A stretch of DNA of 64,000 bases, from contig NC_057925.1 in NCBI RefSeq assembly GCF_018873765.1, positions 48,143,010 through 48,207,009 on the forward strand. Direction: 5' to 3'. The position numbers were made by a program, and so were the translations under genes. The notes under the pieces are model-generated. The model was not told where the DNA came from. It worked only from the letters and a program-made list of their open reading frames with translations, and searched no databases. Positions 20,080-33,380 of this stretch are shown here, in pieces. The stretch's first letter is position 1; every line of letters starts with the position of its first letter. The DNA comes from Telopea speciosissima. Lineage: Eukaryota; Streptophyta; Magnoliopsida; Proteales; Proteaceae.

Positions 20080-21120
20080 GTGTATGTGGGGTTATCCCCT
20101 ATTCCTTTTGGGAACTTTTAAGTTAATATATAGGGGGAAAAGGGTTTAAACGTTGCACACTCATATTGACATCTTACACATCAAACTACTAAGCAGGAAC
20201 GAAACAGTATATTTAACGAGGTTAGATAAATTTTGACCAAATTATAGAAGTCAAAACGATAAATATTGAGCAGACATAATTTTTTTTTAAGTTGAACAAA
20301 AATATAGAAGAAAATTTTGTTCAATAGTATACAATAGAATCGTTTTGCGTGACAAATTGACAATGACCCACCATTATTACTTATTTCAAACTCGCAATCT
20401 TGAGTCCAATATGCCCCCAAAAGCTAGACAATCACCGTGATTGTGCCGACCAATGATCCCTCGCTCAAAGATTAAAATGAAAACTGCAAGTTGCCTTACT
20501 TATCCTCGTTATGATCACTTTGCGAAAATTAATTGGAACCTTTCAATTGTCCCACGGTTAAAAAAACGAGTGAATTGATCGATTTGGATTGGAATCGGCT
20601 CTGACTGATCTACCCGATTTCAACCAATCTTTACCCATTCTATTTTGTTTTTGATCGATTTAATCTATCTGTTTACCTAATGGGACTTTAGTACCAACTA
20701 CAAGAGTTACCTACCACTACAGGGGATCCTTTGACCTCCTGAGGGCATGCGTTTCATCTGGTAAGCCTCCATGAAGTCATCCATGGACTTTGTGATAGAG
20801 AGACAAGGACAAAATTGCGGGATAGGAGGTTGAAGCCATCCACATATGTAAGAGTCACGTTCTAGTCTTCTAGATGAGGATGAGCTGACGGCTACAGTTT
20901 GCCCCTTCGAATCTGGATCAGCTATCCACATGGAGATGGGTGGGGACAGATCTAACCCCTTCATGCGGCGCTCTGCCCCTTCTGGATAGTGATTGAAGGG
21001 ACAACGAAAAGACAAATATAAAGTGAAAGTTGTTCTCTGAGCTAGTGGTATAGATCAGAACCAAGAACCATTAACCAGTGGTGGTGGGTAATGGTTTTTT
21101 TGTTTTTGTTTTTGGTGGTG
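20080..21120. other. No recognised gene
   Basis: A 102-codon minus-strand frame (20707-21015) was inspected and resembles nothing known to me. The remainder is AT-rich, with GATCGATT words around 20570-20660. Confidence 0.35.
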
Positions 21121-21134
21121 GGTAATGATTCGTT

Positions 21135-21240
21135 GATGGAGATGTGCGCTGGAGGACTCCGATCCACACTGTCGCACGCATCCCGATTCAGTGGCGTGTG
21201 GATTGAGGCCTCCCCAGTCGCGGGAGAGGAGCTCAATCCT
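21135..21240. mobile_element. GC-rich hairpin element
   Basis: GGAGGACTCCGATCCACACTG pairs with GTGTGGATTGAGGCCTCCCC around a short loop; same group as 19227-19377. Confidence 0.6.
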
Positions 21241-21354
21241 TCGTTGATAGGTCCGGAAGAGAGAGAGTGTCAGGAAAAGTTGAAATACTATAGATCCATA
21301 AATTCGAATCAAATTATTACCAAAAAAAAAAGAAAAAGAAATTCGAGTCAAATC

Positions 21355-21545
21355 AGACAGAGCTTCTACGACGCCTTGCCCGTAGCGGCCTGTGTTGCCC
21401 AGGTAGAGCGCTGTGCGCAATGATAGCCTTACCCCTGTTCGGGCAAGGCACTCGGGCAGGGCTAAGGAGGACATTGCATGCGGCGCTCTATCTAGGCTGC
21501 ACAGGCCGCTACGGGTAGGGCATCATAGAGGATCATGATCCGTCG
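21355..21545. mobile_element. Complete GC-rich hairpin element (GCCCGTAGCGGCCTGTG group)
   Basis: Two arms of about 80 nt, near-perfect complements (GCCCGTAGCGGCCTGTG.. / ..CACAGGCCGCTACGGGTAGGGC), closed by CCTTACCCCTGTTCGGGCAAGG. The right end GATCATGATCC is shared with 16475-16580. Confidence 0.75.
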
Positions 21546-21549
21546 AAGT

Positions 21550-22080
21550 GGTTGATTCAGATCAAAATCAGTTGAGATTTATTGCAATTTTGGGCCATTC
21601 AAATCACCCAATCTATTTACGTAATCTAGGGTTAGGGCAGATTATGGTCGATCCCAACCATGGTTGTAATCTCGGATCGGATTGGTACCGGCTGAGGCGG
21701 ATCCCGAGATTAGACCGATCTAACAAGGTATTCCTGGATTAATCAATTTGGTTGGATCGGCTAATTTGATTTGATACTAGACATTTTTTTGGTATTTTGA
21801 CCGATCGATCAGTACCTTTACCAATTGCAAGCCTGATCTAATAAAACCTGGATTTTGGTCAATTTTTTACCAATCCAACCTAATTTTGACAAATCCATAT
21901 CAGTATCAGATTGGTATTGTCCTTGACTGATCCCGAGTCCAATACTTGGATTACGAACCTTGATCCCAACTGATTTCAACACGATCTTTGATCTGATCCA
22001 AGTTTAATAACCTTGTGGCATAACCTCCGCCAACAACGCAAAGATACATTTTCAAATTTAAATTTGGATAGTTTGAGTAT
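21550..22080. repeat. Degenerate GATCCGA/TCGGATC word-repeat region
   Basis: Dense diverged copies of ATCCGA, GATTGGT and ACCAATC on both strands; no gene. Confidence 0.4.
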
Positions 22081-22084
22081 CACT

Positions 22085-23235
22085 AATTCCCAAGCCGCGC
22101 CCACCGACCATCGTTAAGAGTTGGGGCCTTCCTTTTATACCTCCAACCAAAGAAAAAATAGTTGTGATCTTGTCCTTTGCATATTTGTGCTAGAAAAAAA
22201 AGGCATCTCCTCTCCCCCCCCCCCCATCCCCTAGTGGTTAGATATCTCTTATAGTTGGTAGTTATAATATCATTGGGCAACTATTTAGGGTAGACCGAAA
22301 AGAGTTCTACCCAGCAGCGTATTGCCTATGCCCAGACACAAAGGGAGGCTAAATGGTTGCCCTATCCCGTCAATGCAAAAACTCCCACCCTGATTGATGC
22401 TCCCCCTGTGCATTGTGATCGATCGTTGCATTGATGCAGAGACCACACGACCAGGCAAAGAAACCTCTTCCAAATCATCTAGGCAAATTAAGGTTCCCAC
22501 AGTGCTAGAGTGGGAAACTGCACCAATGAAAGTGGCGACGGTTTCATTTATTAAAGAACTCATATTTTATTTGAAGAAAGAGAGTGTGTGTCAATGTGAA
22601 CCCCATGACTCATTATGTGAGAAAACATGAAAAGAAATACCCACTCTGGCATCATAAGGATCTTTTTTCCATATCTACTTCAAGAGTTATAGTCCTCCAA
22701 TTTGAAGTGTTAAAATACGAAAACTGTGAAGTCTCACTACTAACATTGACCTAACCACAGACTTATTGGCCTAAAACCCCATAGACACTCTATAATACTT
22801 TGCATGGATGGATTTGAAGTCTCTTGTTCTTAGTCTCACTGTTAATATTATCGATTTGGTAATGATCAACGTCAGAAGGGAAGTTGCAATGTCCAATTGG
22901 CAAACTAAGCTTGCGGTTGTGAAAGCTGATCAAGTCTGTGGTTAGGTCGATGTAGTGGAAGATCCTCCAAAGGAATTGCTTCATAAGCTGAAGAAACTTA
23001 GGCCCTTCGCTGTTGGTTTAATTTTAAACACAAACTTACTGTGTAGGAACTTGGTCTTGGGAGTAGTTGATTACTTTCAATGTTCTTTCTTTTCTGCAAG
23101 TTGAAAATTGAAAGAGGGGTTTATTTAGGTGATCTATCTGTATGGTATTAGTACTTGTATCGATCTCGGTTTGATATACCAAGAATGATTCAATTTATGG
23201 GTGAGTGACATATGGCAAGGATAAAGCAAATCATG
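22085..23235. other. No recognised gene
   Basis: Short frames only; a run of C at 22217-22226; nothing supported. Confidence 0.4.
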
Positions 23236-23239
23236 ATAT

Positions 23240-24560
23240 TTATGGCTGGTGACTTGAGGGCCAAGTTAGAAAAACAACGCCAGAGAATAGCAATTTGTGG
23301 AAGAAAAATAAAGAGAAAGAGAGAGCACACACACAAAACAGAGATTTTTTATGATATTGACACCCAAGAAGGTAGGCTACATCCACGGTAGAACGATAGA
23401 ATCTAATCCATTTCTGTGAAGAAAAATACAAAACTTCTCTCACACTCTCACCTCTCTCAAAGAGATAACAACTATATATATAGTTACAATAGAGAAAACC
23501 CTAACCCATGAAAGTACAAAACTGCCCCCAAAAATCCACCCGATGTGATTCGGACCTGAACCAACATAAGGCGAAATACATATCAAATCTAAGATCTCGA
23601 CGAGCTCTATATGAGACAATGCCTATGGCATTGATGTATGCAATGTTTGGCCCTTCTTGCGCATTTCGAAGGTGAAACAACACGCCGAAGAATCACTACA
23701 GAACTTTCTAGATTAGAACTGAGATCAGGCTTCATCAATAACACAAGCTACACCATCCGCATCCCAAACATGTTCTGTCAATTTGACGGTGGGGTCAAAT
23801 TATACGACTCGGTGTGATAACGTATGATGCAAGTCCACCCCTGGCTGGCCCTTGCACCCTCCGAAATTCTCGAGCACCCGTCTGACAGGCCTAACCCAAC
23901 AATTAATGCAGACATCCCATTGTCGGGTTTGCCTATACATTGAATGTTGATTCGACGGGCCACCCATGTCGACGTCAAACACTCAAGCATCTCCACCCCC
24001 ATGCCAAACCAAATCTTTTCTCCAATCTCTCTATAACTATAGAGCAATGACTCCAGGTAAGGAGGTTAACACAATCTGATTCAGACGTCTCTCTCTCTCT
24101 CACTTGTTTGATGTGTTTCTCACCCTTGATTGGTTGTTCGGAGAACTGACTTTGGCATTGGAGGATCCCCGGAGTTTTTACTGGCCCCCTCTTGAGCCTT
24201 TCTTGGTGTGTGCAGATCTATTCCTTAGCTTGGACAGCCAAGATCCTCCTGCAGTTTTCACCGGCTGAGGTTTTGGTGTCTTGACTTCTGATGATGGACA
24301 GCTGTATGGACCTCTGATGGGTATTTCGGTAAATTTCCTATATAGGGTTTCGCTATAAATCTGTAGCGAGAGTTCTTTCTCTGTATTGCAAATCTATGAG
24401 AGGTATGAGGAATAAACGACTGTAACCCTATTCTCCATTGAGAGTGAAACACATCTCACCTCACTGTGGACGTAGACAACCTTGCCGAACCACGTAAATC
24501 TTTATGCACATTATGTGATTGTGTTTGTGATTTCCATTCTTCTCTGCATCATGTTAAGTT
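23240..24560. mobile_element. LTR-like fragments in opposite orientations
   Basis: On the plus strand, 24330-24500 has a leader-like region ending GGACGTAGACAACCTTGCCGAACCACGTAAATC, a block I know from U5 of plant copia LTRs. On the minus strand, 23340-23500 has a TATATATAG promoter-like stretch followed by CCGTGGATGTAG, a similar block. No primer site, internal domains or target duplication were found, so these are probably broken or solo pieces. Confidence 0.45.
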
Positions 24561-25292
24561 TCACATCACCTGCATCACAGTTGATATCGATATTGATACC
24601 TCTTTGTATTAACTAATTTTTACCCTTATTTTTGTTTTTTACCCATTTAGCATAGCACATTTAGGATAAAATCCTATAATTTCTCATGTGTACACAAAAC
24701 AGATGTGTAACAATGACAATTCTGGTTTACCAAAAAAAAAAAACAACGACAACTCTTGAAAATGACATAATGAAAAATATAAACTTTAAATAAAACAAGA
24801 AGCAATCACAATTCACAAAAAATTTATGTGTGAGATTAATTTTCATGAATGTAATGGTGCGGTTTAGTTTGTGTAAATGAGATGTTTTCATGGATATACT
24901 TTAGAGGTGCCATTCATATATACATTCCCTTAAGTTTGTGTGCTTCTTTGATTTTGATAAATAAAAAAGGAATGCTACTGAGCTAGTCTAGTTATTCCGC
25001 ACCAAAAGTTTCCTTTTCCACCATTAGATGTGACAATTATAGAATTCTTCCCCTGGCCCCTCTTTGCACATGAATAAAAATTTCTTCCAAAAATATGCCT
25101 TTCTATACACTTGTTAACATTCTCTTTTGACAAAAACAAAAAATAACATTCCTTTTTTATGTTTGTGTGCTTCTTTCATTTTGATAAATAAAAAGGGAAT
25201 GCTAGTCTACTTATTCCCCCAAAAGTTTCCTTTTCCACCATTAAATGTGACAATTCAAGGATTCTTCCCCTCTCTTTGGACATAAATACAAA

Positions 25293-25418
25293 GGAGAATG
25301 TTCTTTGTGCCCATTGCACCCAGGCACATGGGTCTGCCACTCTAGGGGCAGGATGGACATTGCATCCACCCCCATGTGTTTAGGCATAATCTGTACTACG
25401 GCACAGAGAACAGCGCCC
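25293..25418. mobile_element. GC-rich hairpin element (GGAGAATGTTCT group)
   Basis: Starts GGAGAATGTTCTTTGTGCC and ends GGCACAGAGAACAGCGCCCC. It sits in repeat unit 2 where units 1, 3 and 4 read straight through CACATGAATAAAAT. Flanks TAAATACAAA / TAAATAAAAT suggest a short aged duplication. Confidence 0.75.
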
Positions 25419-26254
25419 CTAAATAAAATTACTTCCAAAAGTATGTCGTTCCATACACCGATTAACATTCTCTTTTCACCAAGAAAAAAAAGAAAAAAAA
25501 GTAACATTCTCTTAAGTTTTATAAAAAAACAAAAACCCATTCCCTTAAGTTTGTGTACATCTTTGATTTTGATAAACAAAAAAGAAATGCTACTCTAATT
25601 ATTACCCCAAAAAGTTTTCACCACTAGTCCCCTAGATGTGACAATTCTAGGATTCTTTCCCTCTCTTTGCACATGAATAAAATTACTTTCTATACACTTA
25701 TTAACATTCTTTTTTCACCCCCCCCCCCCAAAAAAAAATCTAACATTCTCTTACATAAAATTCGCCCAGTTATAATCATAAAGCTCTGTTTGGCTGCACG
25801 AAAAAGGGAAGGGAAGTGAATTTTTCTAAACTAAAAAAAAATAATTTATAATCAGTCCCCCATATGATGTTATCTCTAACTCTAAATCATTACGTATTTA
25901 GTTATTGAGTACCATTTTAGTTTGCATCCAAATCCCTTAGGCATGAAAAGGAAAATAAAAATTACAAGTAAAGAGTACCATTGCTAAATATAGTAAAAAA
26001 ATCAATAATTTATTTAATCATGTTGGGTAATGATTAAGAAGTTGCCTTTTAAGATTTAAATATTTTAACTTCCCTTTCCTATAATTTTCCTTCAATCAAA
26101 CGGAGCCTAAGTATAGGTTCCATTTTGAGATAAGTGACATGAAAGAAGAAACAAAAACACACCCACACACACATTTCAATGTGATGTTTAGTTGGAAGTA
26201 GAATTGTTGGGGGGGGGGGGGAGAGAAAATTTTACTCCGAACATTGACATTTTT

Positions 26255-26393
26255 AAGGGCATGAGTTGTTCAGAATGAAGAGGTTTGAGTCTCTGAAAAC
26301 AATATCTCCGCAAAGCAAGGGTAAGGTTGTGTACACTATGAACCTCCCCAGACCCTGCAGTGGTGGGAACGTTGTGCACTGGGTATGCCCTTT
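26255..26393 (+). mobile_element. Au-type SINE, 3' part
   Basis: TCTCCGCAAAGCAAGGGTAAGG, then CCAGACCCTGCAGTGGTGGGA and TTGTGCACTGGGTATGCCCTTT match the Au SINE body and 3' end. The 5' tRNA-like part is degenerate. Confidence 0.75.
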
Positions 26394-26739
26394 ATGCTAT
26401 TGAGAATGAGAAATACAAAATATTACACAAAAAAATGTCAAATTATTAATAAAGCTCCCCTTTGTATCAACGTCATTTCCACGTTGCCCAAGAATTAATT
26501 AGCTCAGCTTTTTCCCAACAAAATGGAATACAAGTTATACAACCCTAAAGGTTAATTGCCTTGTCACAAAACACAAGTCCCGATTACGGTCAACCCAAGG
26601 GGGACCGAGAGGAAGGCTGGGAAGAGGAGTATACTGGTATTTCAGGAGGTGTTTATATTTTTTTAGATCTTTTCGGGATTTCAATAAGAAATGCCCTATT
26701 TGGTTGTTCTCGAATCGTAAGTCGCATGCCAAAGCAATC

Positions 26740-26975
26740 AATGGAAGTGAACGAAGGACTTCTGGTCGACTAAATAGATCATTGCCCTCCAATCAACTGT
26801 ATTTGAGATCATACTTGATACAAGACCTAAACTATGCATGTCTTTCCTCACCACTTCTCTTAAGTTCATTTTAGGTCTGCTCTTGGCTCTTTTAGTTCCT
26901 TCAATCTGAATCAAATTACTCATCCGTATTGGAGCATCCAAAGGCCTCCATTGAAAATGGTCATGGTACCTCAAA
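26740..26975 (-). pseudogene. LINE (RTE-like) protein C-terminal fragment
   Basis: Minus strand reads QWRPLDAPIRMSNLIQIEGT, KRAKSRPKMNLREVVRKDM and TVDWRAMIYLVDQK, the conserved tail found in plant non-LTR elements (RPLDAPVR..GRGRPK..W..V.++D). Only this tail remains. Confidence 0.7.
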
Positions 26976-27239
26976 CAACTTTCTCATAACTTATAATGTA
27001 ACAGAACTAACATATATATTATTTAGACTTAGTTTAGGTGCTTCTTTGGTTTTGATAAATAAATTAAAAACAGATGCTAGCCTATTTATTCCCTGAAAAA
27101 GTTTCCTTCCCCAGTATTGGATGTGACAATTTCAGGATTCTTGCTCCTCTCTTTCTCTTTTTAAATTGCACATGAATTAAATCATTTCCAAAAGTATTTC
27201 AATTTATTCATGTAGTAACATTCTATCACACACACGACA

Positions 27240-28535
27240 ATCTTTTACACATAAATTTAATTTGTTGACAATCTTTTACACGTAAATTTAAATTGTTATG
27301 TCATAATCATAAAGTTTCATTTGATTAGAAGGGAGGTAAAAGAAGAAAATAAAAATGAGAAAAATTTTCCTTCACCACGCAATGAAGGGTCACCATACCA
27401 TCCTATGATTCACAAAACCCTATAAGGTCCTCCCACGTGCATCTTTGAAGCCCCATGGTTGTGAATGGATTTATTATATTCACCACGGCTTAAGGAAAAC
27501 TCGATCCAAAGAAAAATATAAAATAAAACATACAATTCAATATGATGCTTACTTGGAAGTGGAATTGTTGAGAGAGAGAAATAACAACAAAAAAATGCTC
27601 TGATGATCATCGTTTGTGTCAACTAATAATGAAAAACGGAAAATATTACACAAAAAATGTTAGACCCCATGAAGAAGGACCGAGTTTCCCTTCAACCAAG
27701 ATGAATGAGAATCCACTTACGAAGGTGGGTTCAGATGTGTGCAAAGTATTAAGAGGATATTTTGAGGAAATACTAAAACCTAATAGGGGCTTGTGAACCC
27801 TAGGATGGTGGCCGAATGTTCACCGGATGGTGGAGGAAAACTGTCCCCACAAAGACCCAAAAGAATTCTATGTAATTCCAAAACTTGGAAAAAATATATT
27901 TTTTTTTATGTGAACTCCATTGATAGTAATTCACTTTCTGCTTAGGTTTTTTCCTTCTTGTTTTACACTAATTAACTTCATTGTTTACCAAACATATGCT
28001 AGTTATCTCTCCTATTTACCCATATTTAAAGGTCATAATCGTAGAATGTTAGTTTTAAATGATGTTTAAAACAAAACTAAGTTAAAAGTATAAAATTAAA
28101 AATTAAAAACAAAACAAAGTTTCAAAATATCTCTCTTTTTGCTTTACCTTGTTTCCTTTCCCATAAGTGTTGAACCCGAATCCTTCCTGATGTTGCTTCT
28201 TGAATCTTGCTAAGCAAAAGAATGAAAAATCTTTAATCTCCCATCAAAGTTGGAAAGAATGAAATAAAACTTACATCTCAATGAGAACTACAAAGGTAGA
28301 GTCCTATACATGAAATACTCACTATACTTTTGTCCCAATGAGGTTTGGCGTTTATTTTCATACATGGGTCGGGTTGTATGTCTTCCTTTTTGGTTGTTGC
28401 AAAGCTAATACTTGGATTTAGAGAATTTTTACCGACGTTGGATGAGCATTTTTCAACGTGTGTTGGAATTTTATATATGATTCCAAATATTTGAGGGTTT
28501 TGTCGTTTTCTAATAGACAACTAATTGACCAATGG
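27240..28535. other. AT-rich stretch, no recognised gene
   Basis: Around 27537-27670 it repeats motifs present at 26178-26420 and in the SAT flanks (GGAAGTGGAATTGTTG; AATATTACACAAAAAATGT), so it is diverged shared repeat DNA. No coding support. Confidence 0.4.
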
Positions 28536-28539
28536 GTGT

Positions 28540-29130
28540 GCTTATTAAAAGACTTACTTGAATAGTCAATAAACAAGTCTTATGGTAAAAGACTTGATTT
28601 GTGAACATATCTTCTTCTATATAAAGAGAAAGAGGACTTGCTGTTTTTTAACAATTTGAGATAAATCTTGTTTTTGTTTTTCCTCTTGGCTTTCTCTCTT
28701 CGTTATTTATATCCAATTGATTGCAACTCTCTGTGCCCTTAGTAGCCTAGTAATTAAGTGTACATCAGTACTACTAGATAATTTCATATTTGGAGTGCTG
28801 TTTTATCTTGGAAGCCGATTCACAAGGACCCGGTTTGCACCATAGAGAGGCGTCTATAATCTTAAAGAGAGTGACTTTTGTCACGACTTAATCCCACTGA
28901 TTCCTTAAGTTTCTTTATGGTTTTCTAGGTTCATGATGTTGTATTTGGTGTTTTTTGTCAACATGATTGACTCGATATGTCTACGGTTTAGATGAATACT
29001 CTATCCCCTTATTTACATGTGATATCATGTATGTTTTTTATGGTTATTTCAAACAACGTGTCGCAAACATGGACGAAATTACATTGGAACCAAACGGAAA
29101 TCTTGTACCTCAATTGTTAGAAATTGAGAC
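28540..29130 (+). mobile_element. Possible LTR and leader of an LTR retrotransposon
   Basis: CTATATAAAGAGAAAGAGG followed by a T-rich leader, then CAAGGACCCGGTTTGCACCATAGAGAGGCG and GAGAGTGACTTTTGTCACGAC resemble plant LTR/leader segments. No second LTR or pol gene nearby. Weak call. Confidence 0.3.
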
Positions 29131-30510
29131 GAAATCTCATCCTTAAGATTTGCACCATCCTAACAGGGTTGCGAAATCTATGCCCACAAGGCCTGTTCGG
29201 ATGGGTCACACCCATTGGCTCATATGGCTTGACCGACAGGTCATAACTATTGGGTGGCTCCTTGGCTGTTCGTGGGCTGCAACTCTGGGATCAATGTTAA
29301 ACCAAAGGTTGCACTCCTCTTGATCAGCCACCGATCCAACGCGGATCGATCCTAAGCACCCTTGATCGCACCTCGATCGAAAGATTAATGCAAAGTGGGC
29401 CATCAAAGCGCCACATTGCGCCGCGACGCACCCAGCGCCGGATTATCGCCGAAGTGCACCGTAATCTCTTCTAGCATTCATGTGATAATAATAACTACTA
29501 ACTACTAACACATATAAACCCAATGAGCTTTCCTTTTATAGCGATGTGGACTAAAAGTCCACATCAATATTTTAAAAATTCCAACATCAATAAATAAGAG
29601 GGTTATGTGTCCTCATTCTATTGATTAAAATTTTGTGATCTCTCCTCCTCGTCTAGAAAAGACCCCCTTGCACTCTTATGTCCAGCCCTGTGACTAGTGT
29701 ACGCCGCTACCTTACTGAAAGCTGGCAAAATAAAAATACTGTAAAAAGTCTCCTTCAACCCAAATGACTATACAATCCTCCATGTATTGATAAAACTTCA
29801 GGTGTGTCACGATGAGAAGTAGCTTTATTCTTATTTATTTATAGAAAGACACAAAAAATGCTTCTACCAACCCATAGCCCATAGAAATCTAAGAAAGTTA
29901 AACTAAGGAACCAGTCCACATCCATGTCTATGGTCAAGAAAGAATCTAAATCATCAATTACATCCCCTTAGCATCAACTTATCAATCACAATTGCTTTTA
30001 GTATACTTTTTCTTTTGAAGAGCGATAGCCAAATAATTAAGGTTCCCAGGCATTGATTTATTAATGAAGACCAACATCAATGTTAGCAACAAATCCATCT
30101 ATGGAAAAATTAATTCATTAATTCTCTACAACTAGAACTCAAAAGAAATCTCAAGATCAAGATCAAACTAGATCATGCCAAGTTTGAGAGATGAACAGGG
30201 TTTCAAAACTCGGGTTTGAAGTGGCAGATACCGATCCGTATAGCATTTCTAGGGTTAAGTTAGAATTTGACCGATTCTGACTGAATATGTCAAGACTGAT
30301 CCGGATCCCGATTCCATTCTTTATAGGTTTAAACTTTAAACCCTGCAAGGGAAGTTATCATAATTAGATATCAGGACTTTCAGCTCTAAAGTTTTGAAAG
30401 TAAATGAGGTTGGGCAGCCACATTAGATAATTAAATTGTAATTCACTCCAGGAGGTTTGACTCTGTCAAAAAAATGGTTCCACCTACCTTTCTAGCTGAC
30501 ACAAACTCCT
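29130..30510. other. No recognised gene
   Basis: 30190-30344 has CAGGGTTTCAAAACTCGGG and a facing AAACTTTAAACCCTG end, a possible small hAT-like element, but its 8-bp flanks match poorly. The rest is featureless to me. Confidence 0.35.
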
Positions 30511-30522
30511 CCAAAAGATTTA

Positions 30523-30647
30523 GGGAGAATGTTCTCTGTGTCGCAGCGCAGCGCCTGCGCCCAGGCACATGGGGGTGGGCGCAATGACCACCCAACCCCC
30601 ATGTGCCTGGGCACAGGCTGCGCTGCGGCACAGAGAACAGCGCCCCC
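30523..30647. mobile_element. GC-rich hairpin element with perfect 9-bp target duplication
   Basis: Starts GGGAGAATGTTCTCTGTG, ends CACAGAGAACAGCGCCCCC; arms CGCAGCGCAGCGCCTGCGCC / GGGCACAGGCTGCGCTGCGG around CCCATGTGCC. Flanked by AAAGATTTA (30514-30522 and 30648-30656). Confidence 0.82.
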
Positions 30648-32399
30648 AAAGATTTAAATTAGCAATCCACTCTTGTATTAGACACCAAGTCCAAACAACC
30701 TTTAATCTTATACATAGATGTTCCAAGCCATTTAAGGACTTTTGGGGTACAAGAGGATCATCCATGGCCGCCAATGGTTTGGCCATCTCAGACTTTTGGT
30801 CAGGTTGGGTATGCTGATGAATAAGTTCCAAACTTAACCAATCGGTATTTTGTGCAGGGGCGGGGGGTTGGTTGGATGATCACATACCTTCTTGTTGCCG
30901 CATGTCACTTCCTCTCCTGGTTAGTCTTTGGCAAATACAACCTATACAGTCAAGGATGATGAATAACTCCATGCACTAGATCTAATTGCCCTCTACAGTT
31001 GCAGTTGTGTTGTGCATACATTCGACAAGCTTCCTTGACATATTCACAATGCATTCCATATGCGAAAAACCTTTAATGAAATCACAAAATTCTGTAAACT
31101 GTTTGGTTGCAAGGAAATTGAAGAGAAGGGAAGTAAAATTTTCAAACCTAAAAAGGAAACTTTTGTAATCATTACCCAACATGATTGTATAGACTACTTA
31201 AAATTTTAATTTCCCTTCCTTTCAATTGTACTTGCAACCAAACGGCACCTAAAGCATTACACATGAGTTATGAGTACATGACAACATAAGACTTTAAACA
31301 GAAAACTAAAAAAACTACTTTCACCTCTGCTGCCGCCGCCGTGTTAGATCATAGTTTGATCTCCGCATCCATACCTGCAGGTAGGTCGAGCTGCATCAAT
31401 GAATCTATTCAATCAGGCACACCCAGTAAGATCTCAATTTAATCATAATCTTCTGCTTTGGTGCCATCTGAAAACAGAAAGAAAATCCCCAGTTGATTAT
31501 GAAAGCAGGAATGTAAAAACCCAAAGTAAGACAAGAAAATATATGATATTGTATATCAGTAAAATCATATATCCTAGTTACAATTGCCTTAGCTGTTATG
31601 TTAAACACCATTTAATGTTTTAACACATGGATAGAGAGCACTGGGAAATCACAAGAAAACCTTTCAAGGCTGCAAATTACCAACATATAGAGCAGTATGC
31701 TACATTAGTTGAACACAGCCTTGACTCAAAATCATCTCTACTAAAATTGTTGCCTAACTTCATATGTATAATGGTAATAAAAGATATCAGCATCGAATCC
31801 ACTTAAGAACTCTGTAATAAACTAAGTGAAACTCCAAATATTTAAAAAAAATAATAATAATATATGGTGCCCCCTTTCTCCCAAGCCCAACCAAGGGCTA
31901 ATAGACCAGCTTTTCCTCCTCAGCCCTGAAATCAGCCTTACCCCAAAATCACCTCTACTAACAAATTTTTGCCAAAGCTCATATGCATCACAGAAATAAA
32001 AGAAACCCAAGAAGAATCTACATAGGAACCAGCAGATCAAAGTAAGTGAAGCTCAAAATTTAAACAAAATTATGGACCATGTCAACACCCCCCCCCCCAA
32101 AAAAAAAAAAAAAAAAAACCAAAACTAATGGCTAACAGACCAGCTTTCCTTGTCAGCCCTTTTCATTAAATACCATTTGGAAAGTCCAAGCTCCTCCCAA
32201 ATACAAATCGCTGCTTTGGGAGGTCAACCATCATAAGCAATGCACGCCAATGAAGGAGAAACAATTAGGCTCTGCAATCAAATGTGTGTCAGGTGAGTCC
32301 AGTTCTGCTGCATAAGCGCTCAGTGCTCGACACATGTAACACCCACTTCTATTTAGAGTGTTTTGAGGGGCATTTCAGGAAGCAAAAAGAACATGTATT

Positions 32400-33380
32400 G
32401 AGTACTTAGTGTACGTGCAATGTCCTCTCTTGTGTCAGATGTGCTTGGTGAGTGGTGAGACTGTTCCTTATATCTTCATTCACTGCATGTTTGCTAGAAA
32501 GATTTGCACTTATTTCCTCAATCTCTTTGGTTTAGTAGGTGTTTTCCCTTTATGGTATTATGGGCTTCCATAGAGCTCAGCATCCACCTCACCTTAATGA
32601 ACGAGGAAGATAGCTTTGGTGATATATGCTTCTGAGAAAGAGTGCAGAGCATTTGGAGGGAAAATAACCAAATTTTTACAAATAGTTACAGAAACTTTAC
32701 AAATTATTGCAAAGAAAATGACATCTTGTGCGGCTTAGTGAGCTACACCTTGGATATTTTCAAAGATATTCTGTCAGGGATTGGTATAGTGTAATACATT
32801 CAAGGCTATAAGGGAGGTACCTCCTGCAATAGGGAGATTCATACTCAATCCTGATGGGATCACTGGGGAACTCAGGCCACGCTGGGATTGGAGGAATTAT
32901 TAAAAACTAAAATTAAAAGAGTCATTATGTTTCAATCCATTGGAGTCACAGGCTCAACAGAAGCAGCATCAAGAGCCCTGCTGATGGGTCTGGAATTAGC
33001 AAGAGCAGTGCAGCAGGAGATCACAAAATAAATGCAAGAATAGCAGTCAGTTCTTGGCACCAACAACACCTACTTCCACAAGCTCGGTCCTTGGCATCTA
33101 TGATGAAAATCTCACTCAGCTGTGCACCAAATTCAGGCAACACATTACCAATGAACTCATGAAAGATGGAGAACTACAGTAGTTTTGCTTATAATGGGGA
33201 TTATCTGATGCTGTAGTAGTAGCTGCATTGTTTAGTAAAGTCCTTGTTGGGTGCTGCATGGTTTGTTGTATGCTTCTGTCGTATTTCTGTTCTGTTCATT
33301 TTCTTTATACTCTTGTACTTCTGGACTTTCTCTTTCTCTAATAAACTGTGCTTATTCCTCAAAAATGTCAAAATATTTAT
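32400..33380 (+). pseudogene. LINE ORF2 remnant (zinc-binding RT tail and RNase H) with 3' UTR
   Basis: CQMCLVSGETVPYIFIHCMF then ARKICTYFLNLFG is the zf-RVT region. Further on, with shifts, LNPDG, GNSGHAGIGGIIK and TEAASRALLMGLELARA are RNase H motifs. A T-rich 3' UTR ends with AATAAACTG.. and a short A run. It lies in intron 2 of the RPS10 pseudogene. Confidence 0.75.

Larger units (their letters stand above)
24930..27240. repeat. Dispersed four-copy repeat of about 200-230 bp
   Basis: Units at about 24930-25135, 25155-25480, 25545-25740 and 27030-27235 share TGCTTCTTTGATTTTGATAAATAAA, ATGTGACAATT.TAGGATTCTT, CTCTTTGCACATGAATAAAAT and ACATTCT..TT. Unit 2 contains a hairpin insertion (25293-25418) that the other three lack. 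Confidence 0.8.

Noticed and set aside
20707-21015. 102-codon minus-strand frame as a gene
   Set aside because: Composition and lack of motifs fit chance; lies among repeats.
30190-30344. Complete hAT-like element with CAGGGTTT ends
   Set aside because: Ends face each other but the 8-bp flanks (GAGATGAA, CAAGGGAA) match at only three or four positions.
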